Translations under genes and position numbers: made by a program
The notes under the pieces: model-generated
Databases searched by the model: none
Told to the model about the DNA's origin: nothing
Seen by the model: only the letters and a program-made list of their open reading frames with translations
Shown: positions 8,880 to 18,461 of the stretch, in pieces
How the letters are laid out: each line of letters opens with the position of its first letter
How positions within the stretch are numbered: position 1 is the stretch's first letter
Origin: JALCRY01 sp050946575
GTDB lineage: Bacteria > Bacillota > Clostridia > Peptostreptococcales > Anaerovoracaceae
Direction: 5' to 3'
Assembly (NCBI GenBank): GCA_050946575.1
Contig: JBMNVB010000001.1
Location: 186,001 to 250,000 of the forward strand
Length of the DNA stretch: 64,000 bases

Positions 8880-10235
8880 ATGTCAGCTTTTAATGACAAA
8901 TGGGAAAACACACTGGAACTTCTTAGGGGTGATCTTAATCCGACAGCTTATGAGACATGGTTCGCAGGTCTCGAACCTGTTTCGCTCGACGAAAAACAGG
9001 GGATCATCCACATCGAAGCGGAAAACAGCTATATCAGAGATACCATTAACAGAAGATATCTTCAGATGCTTGAAGGCGCGGTAAGCATAGCATTCAAGAC
9101 TGATCTTAAAGTTGATATCAAAACTAAAGAACAGACGAAAACTGAAGAAAAATCCTTTCCCGGAAAAGGAAGCAATGCGTTCGCAAATACGAATCTCGAC
9201 GAAGAATATTACCTGAACCCGAGATTCAGTTTCGATACATTCATCCAGGGAAAGAACAATGAATTCGCATATTCGGCGGCTCTTGCCGTGGCGAAGGATC
9301 CGGCAAAACAGTACAATCCTCTTTTTCTTTACGGAGGATCCGGGCTCGGAAAAACTCATCTCATGCACGCCATAGGAAAATACGTGCTGGAGCATTTCGA
9401 CAACAAAAACGTTCTTTACGTTTCGTCGGAAATGTTCACGAATGAGCTGATCACGGCGATAAGCAAGGGAACTACCAGCGAATTCAAGAAAAAATACAGA
9501 ACGATAGACGTCCTTCTCATGGACGACATCCAGTTCATACAGGGAAAGGACAGAACTCAGGAAGAATTCTTCTATACGTTCAACACCCTTTATGACAATA
9601 ACAAGCAGATCGTTATCAGTTCCGACAGATCTCCGAAGAAACTCACGAGCCTCGACAACAGACTCATATCAAGGTTTCTCTGGAGTATAAGCGCAGACAT
9701 CACTCCTCCCGACTATGAAACGAGAGTGGCCATACTCCAGAGCAAGGCGGAGCAGGAAGGCATAGAACTCACTCCGAATGTCAACGAAGTGATAAATTTG
9801 ATATGCGAAAAAATAAAGTATAACGTAAGAGAACTCGAAGGCGCGTTCACGAGGATAATCAGTTTTTCGACATTGATGCACAGGCCTGTGAATCTGGCCC
9901 TCGCGCGCGATACGCTCAAGGATTATCTTTCGGCGTCGGATCTTAAGATAACGATAGAAACGGTGAAGAAGCGCACCGCCAAATACTACGGCATTACGAT
10001 AAAAGATATGGATTCTTCGAAGAGGACGAGAAATCTCACTCATCCGAGGCAGGTAGCGATGTATCTTTCCAAGGAAATGACCGATTCGAGTTTTCCGAAG
10101 ATCGGTCAGTCGTTCGGAGGACGAGACCATACTACAGCGATGCACGCCTATAAAAAAATATCAAAAGAAATAGAAGAAAATGATGAACTTAAAGCGGAAA
10201 TAGACGAACTTTCACAGATAATAAACGAAAGCTGA
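8880..10235 (+). CDS. dnaA: Chromosomal replication initiator DnaA
   Basis: 451 aa from the ATG at 8880, with AGGGG 8 bp upstream; the frame stays open further upstream but that region is the origin. Domain I begins FNDKWENTLELLRGDLNPTA. The AAA+ Walker A GGSGLGKTHLMHA lies near residue 150 and Walker B LLMDDIQF near 215. The C-terminal DNA-binding domain has THPRQVAMYLSKEMTD and the signature GGRDHTTAMHAYKKI. DnaA-ATP binds the boxes on both sides of the gene and melts the unwinding region after it. Confidence 0.98.
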   Translation: MSAFNDKWENTLELLRGDLNPTAYETWFAGLEPVSLDEKQGIIHIEAENSYIRDTINRRYLQMLEGAVSIAFKTDLKVDIKTKEQTKTEEKSFPGKGSNAFANTNLDEEYYLNPRFSFDTFIQGKNNEFAYSAALAVAKDPAKQYNPLFLYGGSGLGKTHLMHAIGKYVLEHFDNKNVLYVSSEMFTNELITAISKGTTSEFKKKYRTIDVLLMDDIQFIQGKDRTQEEFFYTFNTLYDNNKQIVISSDRSPKKLTSLDNRLISRFLWSISADITPPDYETRVAILQSKAEQEGIELTPNVNEVINLICEKIKYNVRELEGAFTRIISFSTLMHRPVNLALARDTLKDYLSASDLKITIETVKKRTAKYYGITIKDMDSSKRTRNLTHPRQVAMYLSKEMTDSSFPKIGQSFGGRDHTTAMHAYKKISKEIEENDELKAEIDELSQIINES

Positions 10236-10402
10236 AACTAATCCACATTTCATCAACAGCTTTAAAAGGGACTTATGCACAGCAAAAACTGAATAACTTT
10301 TTCAGCAGCATCAATGCATTGATACTGTTTTGCACAGTATCCACAGTCCCTACTATTACAACTACTAAAATATAAATAAGAGAAAATAAAAGGGAGGACG
10401 TC
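10236..10402. other. oriC: oriC, downstream part with unwinding element
   Basis: This 167-bp AT-rich spacer has DnaA-box variants TTATGCACA (10273-10281) and GTATCCACA (10337-10345). Directly after the latter come GTCC and the run CTACTATTACAACTACTAAA (10350-10369), which resembles DnaA-trio repeats, then a run of A/T. GATACTG/CAGTATC arms (10321-10327, 10335-10341) can pair. A perfect 14-bp palindrome ATCAATGCATTGAT occupies 10310-10323. The dnaN promoter is not obvious. Confidence 0.75.
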
Positions 10403-11518
10403 ATGAAATTCAGTTGTGAACAGCAGATACTGACAAGAGCTCTGAACGTCGTTTCAAGAGCTGTCTCTGTAAAAACAACTCTGCCTGTTTTAAAGGGGAT
10501 ACTTCTCACCGCCGAAAACGGAAAACTCAGATTGTCAGGATCCAATCTTGATTTTTCAATAGAAAAAACAGTGGACGCCGTAGTAGAAGAACCGGGAAGC
10601 ATTATAGTTTCAGCAAAATTGTTCGGAGAAATAGTGGGAAAGCTTCCGAGAGAAACTGTAAATGTTGAAGTACTGAATACGAGTGAAGTCAGGATATATA
10701 CTCTGAATTCCGAATTCAGGATCATCGGACAGTCGCCGGATGAATTTCCGAGCGTCGGTGAAGTAAAAAATGTGAGAACGCAGCTTTCATTCGACAAAAA
10801 TATGTTTGCCGAAATGATAAGACAGACGTACTTCTGCGCCAGCATTGATGAATCGAGGGGGATAATAGTCGGAGAACTGCTCGAACTCGAAGACGGCGTA
10901 CTCACGATGGTAACGATAGACGGATTCAGGATCGCAATCGCGAGAGAGCATCTCACTCACGAAAAGAACGAATCATTCGTAATACCCGCGAAATATCTTT
11001 ATGAGATAAGCAAGATCATTCAGGAATCTGAGAATGATGAAGATATAATAGTCACACTGACTGAGAAGAAAGCGGTAATACTTCTGGAGAAAACGAAGAT
11101 CGTCGTGACACTTCTCGCCGGGCAGTTCGTAAATTACAAAAATGCGCTGCCTACAGAATGCACGACTGAGATAGTTGTGGACAGAAAGATACTTCTCGAT
11201 TCTGTTGAGAGAGCGTCTCTCGTTTCAAGGGACGTGAAGACCCGGATGATAAAGATATCGGTCGAAAAGAATCTGATGACGATCACATCCGGTTCCGAGG
11301 AAGGAAAAGTTAAAGAAGAGATAATAGTAAATAATTCGGGTGATGATATAACTATAGGATTCAATTCAAATTATATTATGGATGCCCTGAAGGCTATAAG
11401 GGACGACACAATAAAAATACAGTTCACCGAGCCGGTGAAACCGTGCGTCATCCGTCCTCTTGAAGGGGATTCATATGAATATATCGTACTGCCCGTAAGA
11501 CTCACATCGGCGGACTGA
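10403..11518 (+). CDS. dnaN: DNA polymerase III sliding clamp, beta subunit
   Basis: 371 aa, normal length, with GGGAGGACGTC before the ATG. The three clamp domains are continuous, beginning MKFSCEQQILTRALNVVSRA and ending PLEGDSYEYIVLPVRLT, the typical C-terminus bearing the last strand. It tethers the replicase and other proteins to DNA. It is followed directly by recF with a TGATG overlap; the small S4-domain gene often found between the two in Bacillota is missing. Confidence 0.97.
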   Translation: MKFSCEQQILTRALNVVSRAVSVKTTLPVLKGILLTAENGKLRLSGSNLDFSIEKTVDAVVEEPGSIIVSAKLFGEIVGKLPRETVNVEVLNTSEVRIYTLNSEFRIIGQSPDEFPSVGEVKNVRTQLSFDKNMFAEMIRQTYFCASIDESRGIIVGELLELEDGVLTMVTIDGFRIAIAREHLTHEKNESFVIPAKYLYEISKIIQESENDEDIIVTLTEKKAVILLEKTKIVVTLLAGQFVNYKNALPTECTTEIVVDRKILLDSVERASLVSRDVKTRMIKISVEKNLMTITSGSEEGKVKEEIIVNNSGDDITIGFNSNYIMDALKAIRDDTIKIQFTEPVKPCVIRPLEGDSYEYIVLPVRLTSAD

Positions 11519-12606
11519 TGTATATAAAAAACATAGAACTCAAAAATTTCCGTAACTATAAAGAGGCGAAAATAGACTTTCACGAGAAGGTCAATATTTT
11601 CGCGGGAAAAAACGCCCAGGGAAAGACGAACCTTCTTGAAAGCATATATCTTTCCGCTACCGGAAAATCATTCCGTACGTCCCGGGACAGGGAGCTCGTG
11701 AATTTCGAAGCGGATTTCTGCAGAGTGGTGACTGAATATGAAAACAACGGAGAAGGGAAGATAGAGATCGCGATATCGAAAGACGGGAGCAAGAAGGCCA
11801 GAGTGAACGGAATCAATGCGTCGAAGGCCAGTGATTTTCTCGATAATATCTACGCGGTCGTTTTTTCTCCGGAAGATCTGAAGATAGTAAGAGACGAACC
11901 CGAAAAAAGACGCGGATTCATTGACCGGGAACTCTGTCAGCTCAAGGTATCATATCTCGTGGATCTTTATAATTACAAAAAAGTGCTCCAGCAGAGAAAC
12001 GCATATCTGAAAGAAGAAAAAATAGACAAGGCATTTCTCGACGTCTGGACGGAAAATCTCATAAAATTCGGATCGAGGATAATAGAAGAGCGGAAGAAAT
12101 TCATTGAAAAGCTCGGAGAGATAAGCAGCGGGATACATTCGGGCATCACTGCGGGCGCGGAGCAGCTCACCGTTAATTACGCGCCGAATATAGAAGCGGA
12201 GGAAACCATGCAGAAGCAGGCGGAATCCATGGCGGGCGTATTCAGTGAAAGTATCGAAGATGATATAAAAAACAGGACGACGACGCGCGGACCTCACAGG
12301 GACGACATTGATCTTCTCGTGAACGGCATAAATGTCAGGAAATTCGGATCGCAGGGCCAGCAGCGCACGGCGGCGCTCGCTCTCAAGCTCGCCGAAATAG
12401 AACTCATAAAAGAAGATAAGGGGACGACGCCGATCCTCCTGCTCGATGACGTGCTTTCAGAACTTGATCCCGCACGCCAGAGCTATCTGATAAGTTCTCT
12501 GAGCGGAGTACAGCTGTTCATCACGGCGACGGATATTTCCGACGTCGTAAGAGGCGCTTTCCGCGAGGGAAAAGTGTCCAGAATCAGTACTGGTAATATA
12601 TTGTAA
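11518..12606 (+). CDS. recF: DNA replication and repair protein RecF
   Basis: 362 aa. Walker A GKNAQGKTNLLESIYL lies near residues 31-46, the ABC-type signature region GSQGQQRTAALALKLAEIEL near 279-298, and Walker B PILLLDDVLSELD near 305-317. RecF is an SMC-like ATPase that loads RecOR at gapped DNA. Its ATG overlaps the dnaN stop by 1 bp. Confidence 0.96.
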   Translation: MYIKNIELKNFRNYKEAKIDFHEKVNIFAGKNAQGKTNLLESIYLSATGKSFRTSRDRELVNFEADFCRVVTEYENNGEGKIEIAISKDGSKKARVNGINASKASDFLDNIYAVVFSPEDLKIVRDEPEKRRGFIDRELCQLKVSYLVDLYNYKKVLQQRNAYLKEEKIDKAFLDVWTENLIKFGSRIIEERKKFIEKLGEISSGIHSGITAGAEQLTVNYAPNIEAEETMQKQAESMAGVFSESIEDDIKNRTTTRGPHRDDIDLLVNGINVRKFGSQGQQRTAALALKLAEIELIKEDKGTTPILLLDDVLSELDPARQSYLISSLSGVQLFITATDISDVVRGAFREGKVSRISTGNIL

Positions 12607-12785
12607 AAAACGGTATCAATATTCAAGTTCAAAAAGCACTTTAAAAACGCCGTATTTTACGTTTTAACGGCGGAAAATAAAAAAGAAGTAAAAAACATCT
12701 GGAGCGGCCGAAAATATTGTAAAATCGGCCGTTTTGTATTATAATATTTCCAGCGTAAAAATGAGACAGCGAGGTGATTTTTTTA
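12607..12785 (+). promoter_or_regulatory. recF-gyrB spacer: hairpin and gyrB promoter
   Basis: A -10 TATAAT at 12740-12745 with a 17-bp spacer from TTGTAA (12717-12722) is a plausible gyrB promoter. CGGCCGA/TCGGCCG arms (12705-12711, 12725-12731) enclose the -35 and are followed by TTTTG, so the same DNA may act as a weak recF terminator. The gyrB ribosome site GAGGTGA is at 12769-12775. A second inverted repeat CGCCGT/ACGGCG lies near 12650-12675. Confidence 0.55.
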
Positions 12786-14732
12786 ATGCCATCAAAAAGC
12801 GGCGGGCAGCAGTATGATGCTGCCCAGATACAGGTGCTCGAAGGACTTGAACCTGTCAGGAAGCGTCCGGGTATGTATATCGGATCCACAGGTGAAAAGG
12901 GCCTGCACCATTTGGTATATGAGATAGTTGATAACAGTGTCGACGAGGCACTCGCAGGATATTGCAAGCATATAAAAGTTGCGATAAATGAAGATAATTC
13001 CATAACAGTTGAGGACGACGGCAGGGGGATGCCTGTCGACGATCATCCGAAACTCCATAAACCGGCTGTCGAAGTCATACATACAGTCCTGCACGCCGGA
13101 GGAAAATTCGGCGGAGGCGGATACAAAGTATCCGGAGGACTGCACGGCGTGGGCGCGTCAGTCGTGAACGCTCTTTCGACTAAGATGATAGTCGAGATCA
13201 GAAGAAACGGCAAGATATACAGACAGGAATATTCACGGGGAAAGACCGTGACTCCTCTTACAGTTATCGGAGAAGCGAGACGCACGGGATCAAAAACCAC
13301 ATTCTGGCCGGATTCTGATATTTTTGATGACATCGAATATGATTTTTCGACGCTCGAATCGAGATTAAGGGAGATGGCGTTCCTCAACAAGGGAATAAAG
13401 ATAACGATCGAGGATAAGCGTCCGAAGAGAAAAAGAAAAGAAACGTTCGAATATGAAGGAGGTCTCCGCGAGTTCGTCAAATTCCAGAACGAGGCGAAAG
13501 ATGTGATCCATCCGGATATCATATATTTCGAGGCGAAGGGAAAGCAGAAAGACGGCGAGGGAGACATGGAATGCGAGATAGCCATGCAGTACACCACAGG
13601 CTATTCGGAAGCGTTCCTGTCATACGCTAACAATATCAATACTACGGACGGCGGATACCATCTTATCGGATTCAGGTCGGCTCTCACAAGGACTATAAAT
13701 GATTACGCGAGGAGGACCGGACTTCTGAAGGAAAAGGACGATGCTCTTTCGGGCGATGACGTGAGAGAAGGCCTTACCGCGATCATTTCAGTAAAGCTGA
13801 CGAATCCTCAGTTCGAAGGACAGACGAAGGCGAAACTCGGAAACAGCGAAATGAAGGGATTTGTCGAGAGAACGACGAATGAAAATCTCATGGCGTTCCT
13901 TCAGGAAAATCCGCAGCAGGCCAAGACCATAATCACGAAATGCATGCAGGCCGCCAGAGCGAGAGTCGCTGCCAAGAAGGCCAGGGACGTTTCCAGGAAG
14001 AACAGCCTGAGCGAATCGTTCTCGCTTCCGGGAAAGCTCGCCGACTGTTCCGAAAAGGATCCTTCGATATCCGAGATTTTCCTCGTAGAGGGAGATTCCG
14101 CGGGAGGTTCCGCAAAGCAGGGAAGAGACAGAGCGCGTCAGGCAGTGCTTCCTCTCAGAGGAAAGATCCTCAACGTGGAGAAAGCGCGTCTTGACAGAGT
14201 GCTGAGTTCTGAAGAGATAAAGAACATGATCACGGCGTTCGGATGCGGCATCGGCGAGGATTTCGACGAATCCAAGCTGCGCTATCACAAGATCATAATC
14301 ATGACGGATGCGGACGTGGACGGAGCGCATATCCGTACATTGCTGCTCACATTCTTCTACAGATATATGCGTCCTCTCATCGAGGGAGGATATGTTTACG
14401 CGGCGCAGCCGCCGCTGTTCCGCGACAAGGTCGGGAAGGACGAGAGATATACGTATTCCGACAGAGAGCAGGAAAAGGTCCTTGCTGAAATGCGTAAGGA
14501 GCATGGAAACAAGAAAATCGAGATCCAGAGATACAAAGGTCTCGGTGAGATGAGTTTCCAGCAGCTCTGGGAGACAACGATGGATTTCAACACGAGGACG
14601 CTCGTTCAGATAACGCTCGAGGATACGGCGTCCGCGGATCAGGTATTCACGACGCTCATGGGCGACAAGGTACCGCCGCGCAGGAAGTTCATCGAAGAGA
14701 ACGCGAGATATGTAAAGAACCTCGATTTCTAG
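12786..14732 (+). CDS. gyrB: DNA gyrase subunit B
   Basis: About 648 aa from the ATG at 12786, 10 bp past GAGGTGA; an ATG at 12774 overlaps that site and is unlikely. The GHKL ATPase is clear: [27 protein letters not shown] and [17 protein letters not shown]. The TOPRIM domain has [17 protein letters not shown] and [19 protein letters not shown]. The C-terminus ends with the GyrA-contact region. Gyrase introduces negative supercoils. It is followed by gyrA after 42 bp, probably in the same transcript. Confidence 0.98.
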   Translation: MPSKSGGQQYDAAQIQVLEGLEPVRKRPGMYIGSTGEKGLHHLVYEIVDNSVDEALAGYCKHIKVAINEDNSITVEDDGRGMPVDDHPKLHKPAVEVIHTVLHAGGKFGGGGYKVSGGLHGVGASVVNALSTKMIVEIRRNGKIYRQEYSRGKTVTPLTVIGEARRTGSKTTFWPDSDIFDDIEYDFSTLESRLREMAFLNKGIKITIEDKRPKRKRKETFEYEGGLREFVKFQNEAKDVIHPDIIYFEAKGKQKDGEGDMECEIAMQYTTGYSEAFLSYANNINTTDGGYHLIGFRSALTRTINDYARRTGLLKEKDDALSGDDVREGLTAIISVKLTNPQFEGQTKAKLGNSEMKGFVERTTNENLMAFLQENPQQAKTIITKCMQAARARVAAKKARDVSRKNSLSESFSLPGKLADCSEKDPSISEIFLVEGDSAGGSAKQGRDRARQAVLPLRGKILNVEKARLDRVLSSEEIKNMITAFGCGIGEDFDESKLRYHKIIIMTDADVDGAHIRTLLLTFFYRYMRPLIEGGYVYAAQPPLFRDKVGKDERYTYSDREQEKVLAEMRKEHGNKKIEIQRYKGLGEMSFQQLWETTMDFNTRTLVQITLEDTASADQVFTTLMGDKVPPRRKFIEENARYVKNLDF

Positions 14733-14774
14733 CATTGACAGAAAGAAGAAAAGCGAAAACGGAGAACACACGAA

Positions 14775-17279
14775 TTGGATAATTTGATAGAAGACAGCAA
14801 AATAATTCAGCATGAGATAAACAGCGAAATGAAGAACTCGTACATCGATTACGCCATGAGTGTAATCGTGGCGAGGGCTCTTCCGGATGTCCGCGACGGG
14901 CTGAAGCCGGTGCACAGGAGGATCCTGTACGGCATGGGACAGATGGGCGTCACGTATGACAAACCGTATAAGAAGTCGGCGAGGATCGTCGGCGAGGTCA
15001 TGGGTAAATATCACCCGCACGGCGACTCGTCCATTTATGACGCCATGGTCAGGCTCGCACAGGATTTCTCGACGAGATATATGCTGGTAGACGGTCACGG
15101 GAATTTCGGTTCGATAGACGGAGACGGCGCCGCGGCCATGCGTTACACGGAGGCCCGCATGACGCCGTTCGCGCAGGAGATGCTCCGCGATATCGACAAG
15201 GACACCGTCGATTTCATGCCGAACTTTGACGAGGAAGAGGAAGAACCGACGGTGCTGCCGTCCAGGTACCCGAACATACTCGTAAACGGGTCAAACGGCA
15301 TTGCCGTGGGAATGGCGACATCCATACCGCCTCACAATCTCGGAGAAACTATAGACGCGGCGGTCGCGATGATAGAAAATCCCGACATCACCGTGCCGGA
15401 ACTTATGAAGTATATCAAGGGGCCGGATTTCCCGACGGGCGCGATGATCATGGGCAAGGCCGGGATGAAGGAAGCGTACGAGACCGGTACCGGAAAGGTG
15501 CTCGTGCGCGCGAAAACGGAGTTTGAAGAGACGAAGAGAGGCAGGATGCAGATCGTCGTCACTGAGATCCCGTTCCAGGTGAACAAGGCGAGGCTCATCG
15601 AAAAGATCGCCCAGCTCGTAAAGGACAAGAAGATAGACGGCATCTCGAATCTGAGGGATGAATCGAACAGGAACGGGATGCGTATCGTCATAGAACTCAA
15701 GAGGGACGCGAATCCGCAGATCACGCTGAACAAGCTGTTCAAGCATACGCAGCTGCAGGAAAGCTACAGTATGCTGATGATCGCGATAGTCGACGGAGTG
15801 CCGAGGACATTGTCGCTCGATCAGATACTCAGGGAATATCTGAAGTTCCAGTTTGAGGTCGTAACGAGAAGGACGAAGTTCGATCTGAAGAAGGCGGAAG
15901 CCAGGGCCCATATACTCGAGGGACTGAGGATCGCGCTCGACAATATCGACGAGATAATAAAGACTATCCGGTCGGCATACAATGACGCGAAGGAACAGCT
16001 GATGAAGAAGTTCGGCCTGACTGATATCCAGGCGCAGGCCATTCTCGACATGCAGCTGAGAAGACTGCAGGGACTCGAGCGTGAGAAGATAGAGAACGAA
16101 TACGCAGAGCTGCAGAAGAAGATCGCGTATTACAATGAACTGCTCGCGGACGACGATAAGATGATGGGCGTCATCCGTGACGAGATGATTGAAATAAAGG
16201 AAAAGTGGGCAGATAAAAGGAGAACGAAGATCGTTGCCGCTGCCAGCGAAATCGATGAAGAGGATCTTATCGAGAAGGAGAATGTGGCGATAACGCTTAC
16301 ATATCTCGGATACGTCAAGAGAGTCCCGGCCGATACGTACAAAACGCAGAGACGCGGCGGAAAAGGCATCATGGGACTCACGACGAGAGAGAATGACTTC
16401 ATAAAGAACCTCATCATGACGTCGACGCACGACACTCTGATGTTCTTCACTAATTTCGGAAAGGCCCACAGGATAAAGGCTTACGAGATACCGGAAGCGT
16501 CGAGACAGTCGAAGGGCACGCCAATAGTGAACTTCCTGAATCTGCTCCAGCACGAGCGGATCTCGGCCGTGATCCCTATCCGTGAGTTCAAGGATGACGA
16601 TTACCTGATCGCCGTGACGAAGAAGGGCACTGTAAAGAAGACGCCTGTTTCCGAATTCGATACGAACCGGAAGGCGGGGCTCATGGCCATCAAGCTCAAG
16701 GACGGAGACGAACTCGTCGATGTCAGAGAGACGTCCGGAAACGATAAGGTGACTATCGTCACGAGAAAGGGAAAGTGCATTTCGTTCAGCGAACATGATG
16801 TGCGTCCGATGGGAAGATCGGCTATCGGCGTGAGAGGCATCAAGCTTGAAGACGATGACGAAGTTGTCGCCATGGAGCTCGGGAACGCTGACGAAGAGCT
16901 GCTCGTAGTCACGTCCAAGGGCTACGGAAAGCGCACGCCGCTCACGGATTACAAGCTCCAGGCGAGAGGCGGAAAGGGCCTGCTCACTTATGACAAGTCG
17001 AAATTCAAGAAGACGGGAGAACTCATCGGAGCGGTCGTAGTAGATGACGACGACGAAGTGCTGCTCATAAATTCCGACGGCATCATCATCAGGATCGCGG
17101 CTTCCGAAGTCTCAAGACTCGGCCGTGCGACACAGGGCGTGAAGATCATGAAGGTCAAGGGAGATTCGAATATTATCTCCATGGCGAAGGTCATCCGTGA
17201 GGACGAAGCGGAAGAAACGCCGGAAAAAGACGGAAAAAAGGGCGGCGGTGAACAGATCTCAACAGATGAACTGATATAG
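14775..17279 (+). CDS. gyrA: DNA gyrase subunit A
   Basis: 834 aa starting with TTG at 14775, with GGAGA 9 bp upstream. The breakage-reunion domain carries the active-site Tyr124 (AAAMRYTEARM). The quinolone-resistance region reads KYHPHGDSSIYD with Ser85 and Asp89 at the positions of E. coli Ser83 and Asp87, so no classical resistance change is seen. The C-terminal half shows repeated beta-pinwheel blades and the GyrA-box-like QRRGGKG near residue 531. A Glu/Lys-rich tail ends the protein. The rsbW-like gene begins 12 bp later with no terminator between. Confidence 0.98.
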   Translation: MDNLIEDSKIIQHEINSEMKNSYIDYAMSVIVARALPDVRDGLKPVHRRILYGMGQMGVTYDKPYKKSARIVGEVMGKYHPHGDSSIYDAMVRLAQDFSTRYMLVDGHGNFGSIDGDGAAAMRYTEARMTPFAQEMLRDIDKDTVDFMPNFDEEEEEPTVLPSRYPNILVNGSNGIAVGMATSIPPHNLGETIDAAVAMIENPDITVPELMKYIKGPDFPTGAMIMGKAGMKEAYETGTGKVLVRAKTEFEETKRGRMQIVVTEIPFQVNKARLIEKIAQLVKDKKIDGISNLRDESNRNGMRIVIELKRDANPQITLNKLFKHTQLQESYSMLMIAIVDGVPRTLSLDQILREYLKFQFEVVTRRTKFDLKKAEARAHILEGLRIALDNIDEIIKTIRSAYNDAKEQLMKKFGLTDIQAQAILDMQLRRLQGLEREKIENEYAELQKKIAYYNELLADDDKMMGVIRDEMIEIKEKWADKRRTKIVAAASEIDEEDLIEKENVAITLTYLGYVKRVPADTYKTQRRGGKGIMGLTTRENDFIKNLIMTSTHDTLMFFTNFGKAHRIKAYEIPEASRQSKGTPIVNFLNLLQHERISAVIPIREFKDDDYLIAVTKKGTVKKTPVSEFDTNRKAGLMAIKLKDGDELVDVRETSGNDKVTIVTRKGKCISFSEHDVRPMGRSAIGVRGIKLEDDDEVVAMELGNADEELLVVTSKGYGKRTPLTDYKLQARGGKGLLTYDKSKFKKTGELIGAVVVDDDDEVLLINSDGIIIRIAASEVSRLGRATQGVKIMKVKGDSNIISMAKVIREDEAEETPEKDGKKGGGEQISTDELI

Positions 17280-17291
17280 GAGATGTTTCAC

Positions 17292-17690
17292 ATGTCACAG
17301 ACTTTAAAATTAACGATACCGGGAAATCCGGAATATATCAGGATCTCAAAGAACACGGTCGGCTGCGCGGCGTCTCTTGCCGGCTTCGATTACGAAAGCA
17401 TCGAAGACATCAAGATAGCCGTCGGCGAGGCCTGCAAGAATATCACCTGCCACGGATTCTCCGGATGGGCGGAGCATTATGATCTCGTATGCGATATAGA
17501 TGATGCCGGGATGCGTATCACAGTTACTGACTGCGATCCCGCCCATGAAGTGAAAAAGGAAATAAAGCCGTGCTCGTCATGCCCGCAGGAGGGAGAGCTG
17601 GGTATGTGCATTGTTGAGTCCGTAATGGACGAAGTGAAGATCCTGAATGACAATGACGAGAGGGCCATTGTCATGGTAAAGAGAAAATAG
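17292..17690 (+). CDS. Anti-sigma factor / serine kinase, RsbW-SpoIIAB like
   Basis: About 132 aa from the ATG at 17292, with GGAG 9 bp upstream; an ATG at 17283 abuts that site and is less likely. The HATPase fold is visible: N-box IKIAVGEACKNITCHGF and a G2-like box EGELGMCIVESV. The G1 box reads VTDCDPAHE, lacking the usual glycine after Asp. A CSSC pair and several other cysteines (at least eight) are unusual for the family. Its partner is almost certainly the sigma factor 21 bp downstream. No RsbV anti-anti-sigma gene lies nearby. Confidence 0.85.
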   Translation: MSQTLKLTIPGNPEYIRISKNTVGCAASLAGFDYESIEDIKIAVGEACKNITCHGFSGWAEHYDLVCDIDDAGMRITVTDCDPAHEVKKEIKPCSSCPQEGELGMCIVESVMDEVKILNDNDERAIVMVKRK

Positions 17691-17711
17691 TCTCCCGGGA
17701 CTTGACTTATT

Positions 17712-18446
17712 ATGACTGAAAAGGAAATGTTCAGGGAATATCGGAAGACCCGAGACATAGAGCTCAGGAACAGGCTCGTCGAGGATCATCTTTACATGGT
17801 CGATATTCTCATAAAAAAATATCTCGGTAAAGGCGTCGAGCGGGACGATCTGTATCAGGTCGGAGCTATGGCACTGATATCCGCCGTTGACAGATTCGAT
17901 CCCGAAAAGGGATTCGAATTCAGCAGCTTTGCCACGCCCACGATCATCGGGGAGATAAAGAAATATTTCCGCGATAAGGGCTGGAGCATGAAGGTGCCGC
18001 GAAGACTGAAGGAAATCTCGGTGGCGATACCCGGAGCGAGAGAGCGTCTGTCGGCCCGGCTCGGCCGCACTCCCACAGTGAAGGAGATCGCCGACTACAT
18101 GGGGCTCCAGGAGGACGATATTCTGCAGGCCATGGAGAGCAGTCTCGCGTACGGCACGTATTCACTGAACCAGACGTTCGATGACGACAGCGAGGATTCC
18201 GGACATGCGAGATTCGAAAAATACGCATCGAAGGAAGAACGCGGCTACGACAGTCTCGAAGACAGAGAGATAATCGAGAACGTACTCGACAAGTTAAGCG
18301 ATACTCACAAATATATTTTCAAGAAACGTTTCATAGAAGAGAAGTCGCAGGCTGAGATCGCAAAGGATCTGGGCGTGTCACAGATGACAGTGTCACGCGC
18401 GGAAAAGACGATCCGCGACAAATTCAGGGCAGAATTCGCGAAATAG
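17712..18446 (+). CDS. RNA polymerase sigma factor, SigB/SigF/SigG type
   Basis: 244 aa. Region 2 is typical (RDDLYQVGAMALISAVDRFD, FSSFATPTIIGEIKKYFRD). Region 3 follows with KVPRRLKEI and LGRTPTVKEIADYMG, and region 4 ends with KSQAEIAKDLGVSQMTVSRA. It belongs to the group controlled by partner-switching anti-sigma factors. With the RsbW-like protein upstream, a general stress role is likelier than sporulation, but SigF-type function cannot be excluded. No good ribosome site is seen, suggesting coupling to the gene before it. Probably part of the gyrB-gyrA transcript. Confidence 0.9.
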   Translation: MTEKEMFREYRKTRDIELRNRLVEDHLYMVDILIKKYLGKGVERDDLYQVGAMALISAVDRFDPEKGFEFSSFATPTIIGEIKKYFRDKGWSMKVPRRLKEISVAIPGARERLSARLGRTPTVKEIADYMGLQEDDILQAMESSLAYGTYSLNQTFDDDSEDSGHARFEKYASKEERGYDSLEDREIIENVLDKLSDTHKYIFKKRFIEEKSQAEIAKDLGVSQMTVSRAEKTIRDKFRAEFAK

Positions 18447-18461
18447 ACGGGAGGCATTGCT

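Noticed and set aside
11518..11521. Expected S4-domain gene between dnaN and recF
   Set aside because: The dnaN stop and recF start overlap, so the gene is absent here, not merely unannotated.
17283..17298. A third parS-like site before rsbW (TGTTTCACATGTCACA)
   Set aside because: It has three mismatches to the palindrome, including the core, and coincides with the gene's start codons.
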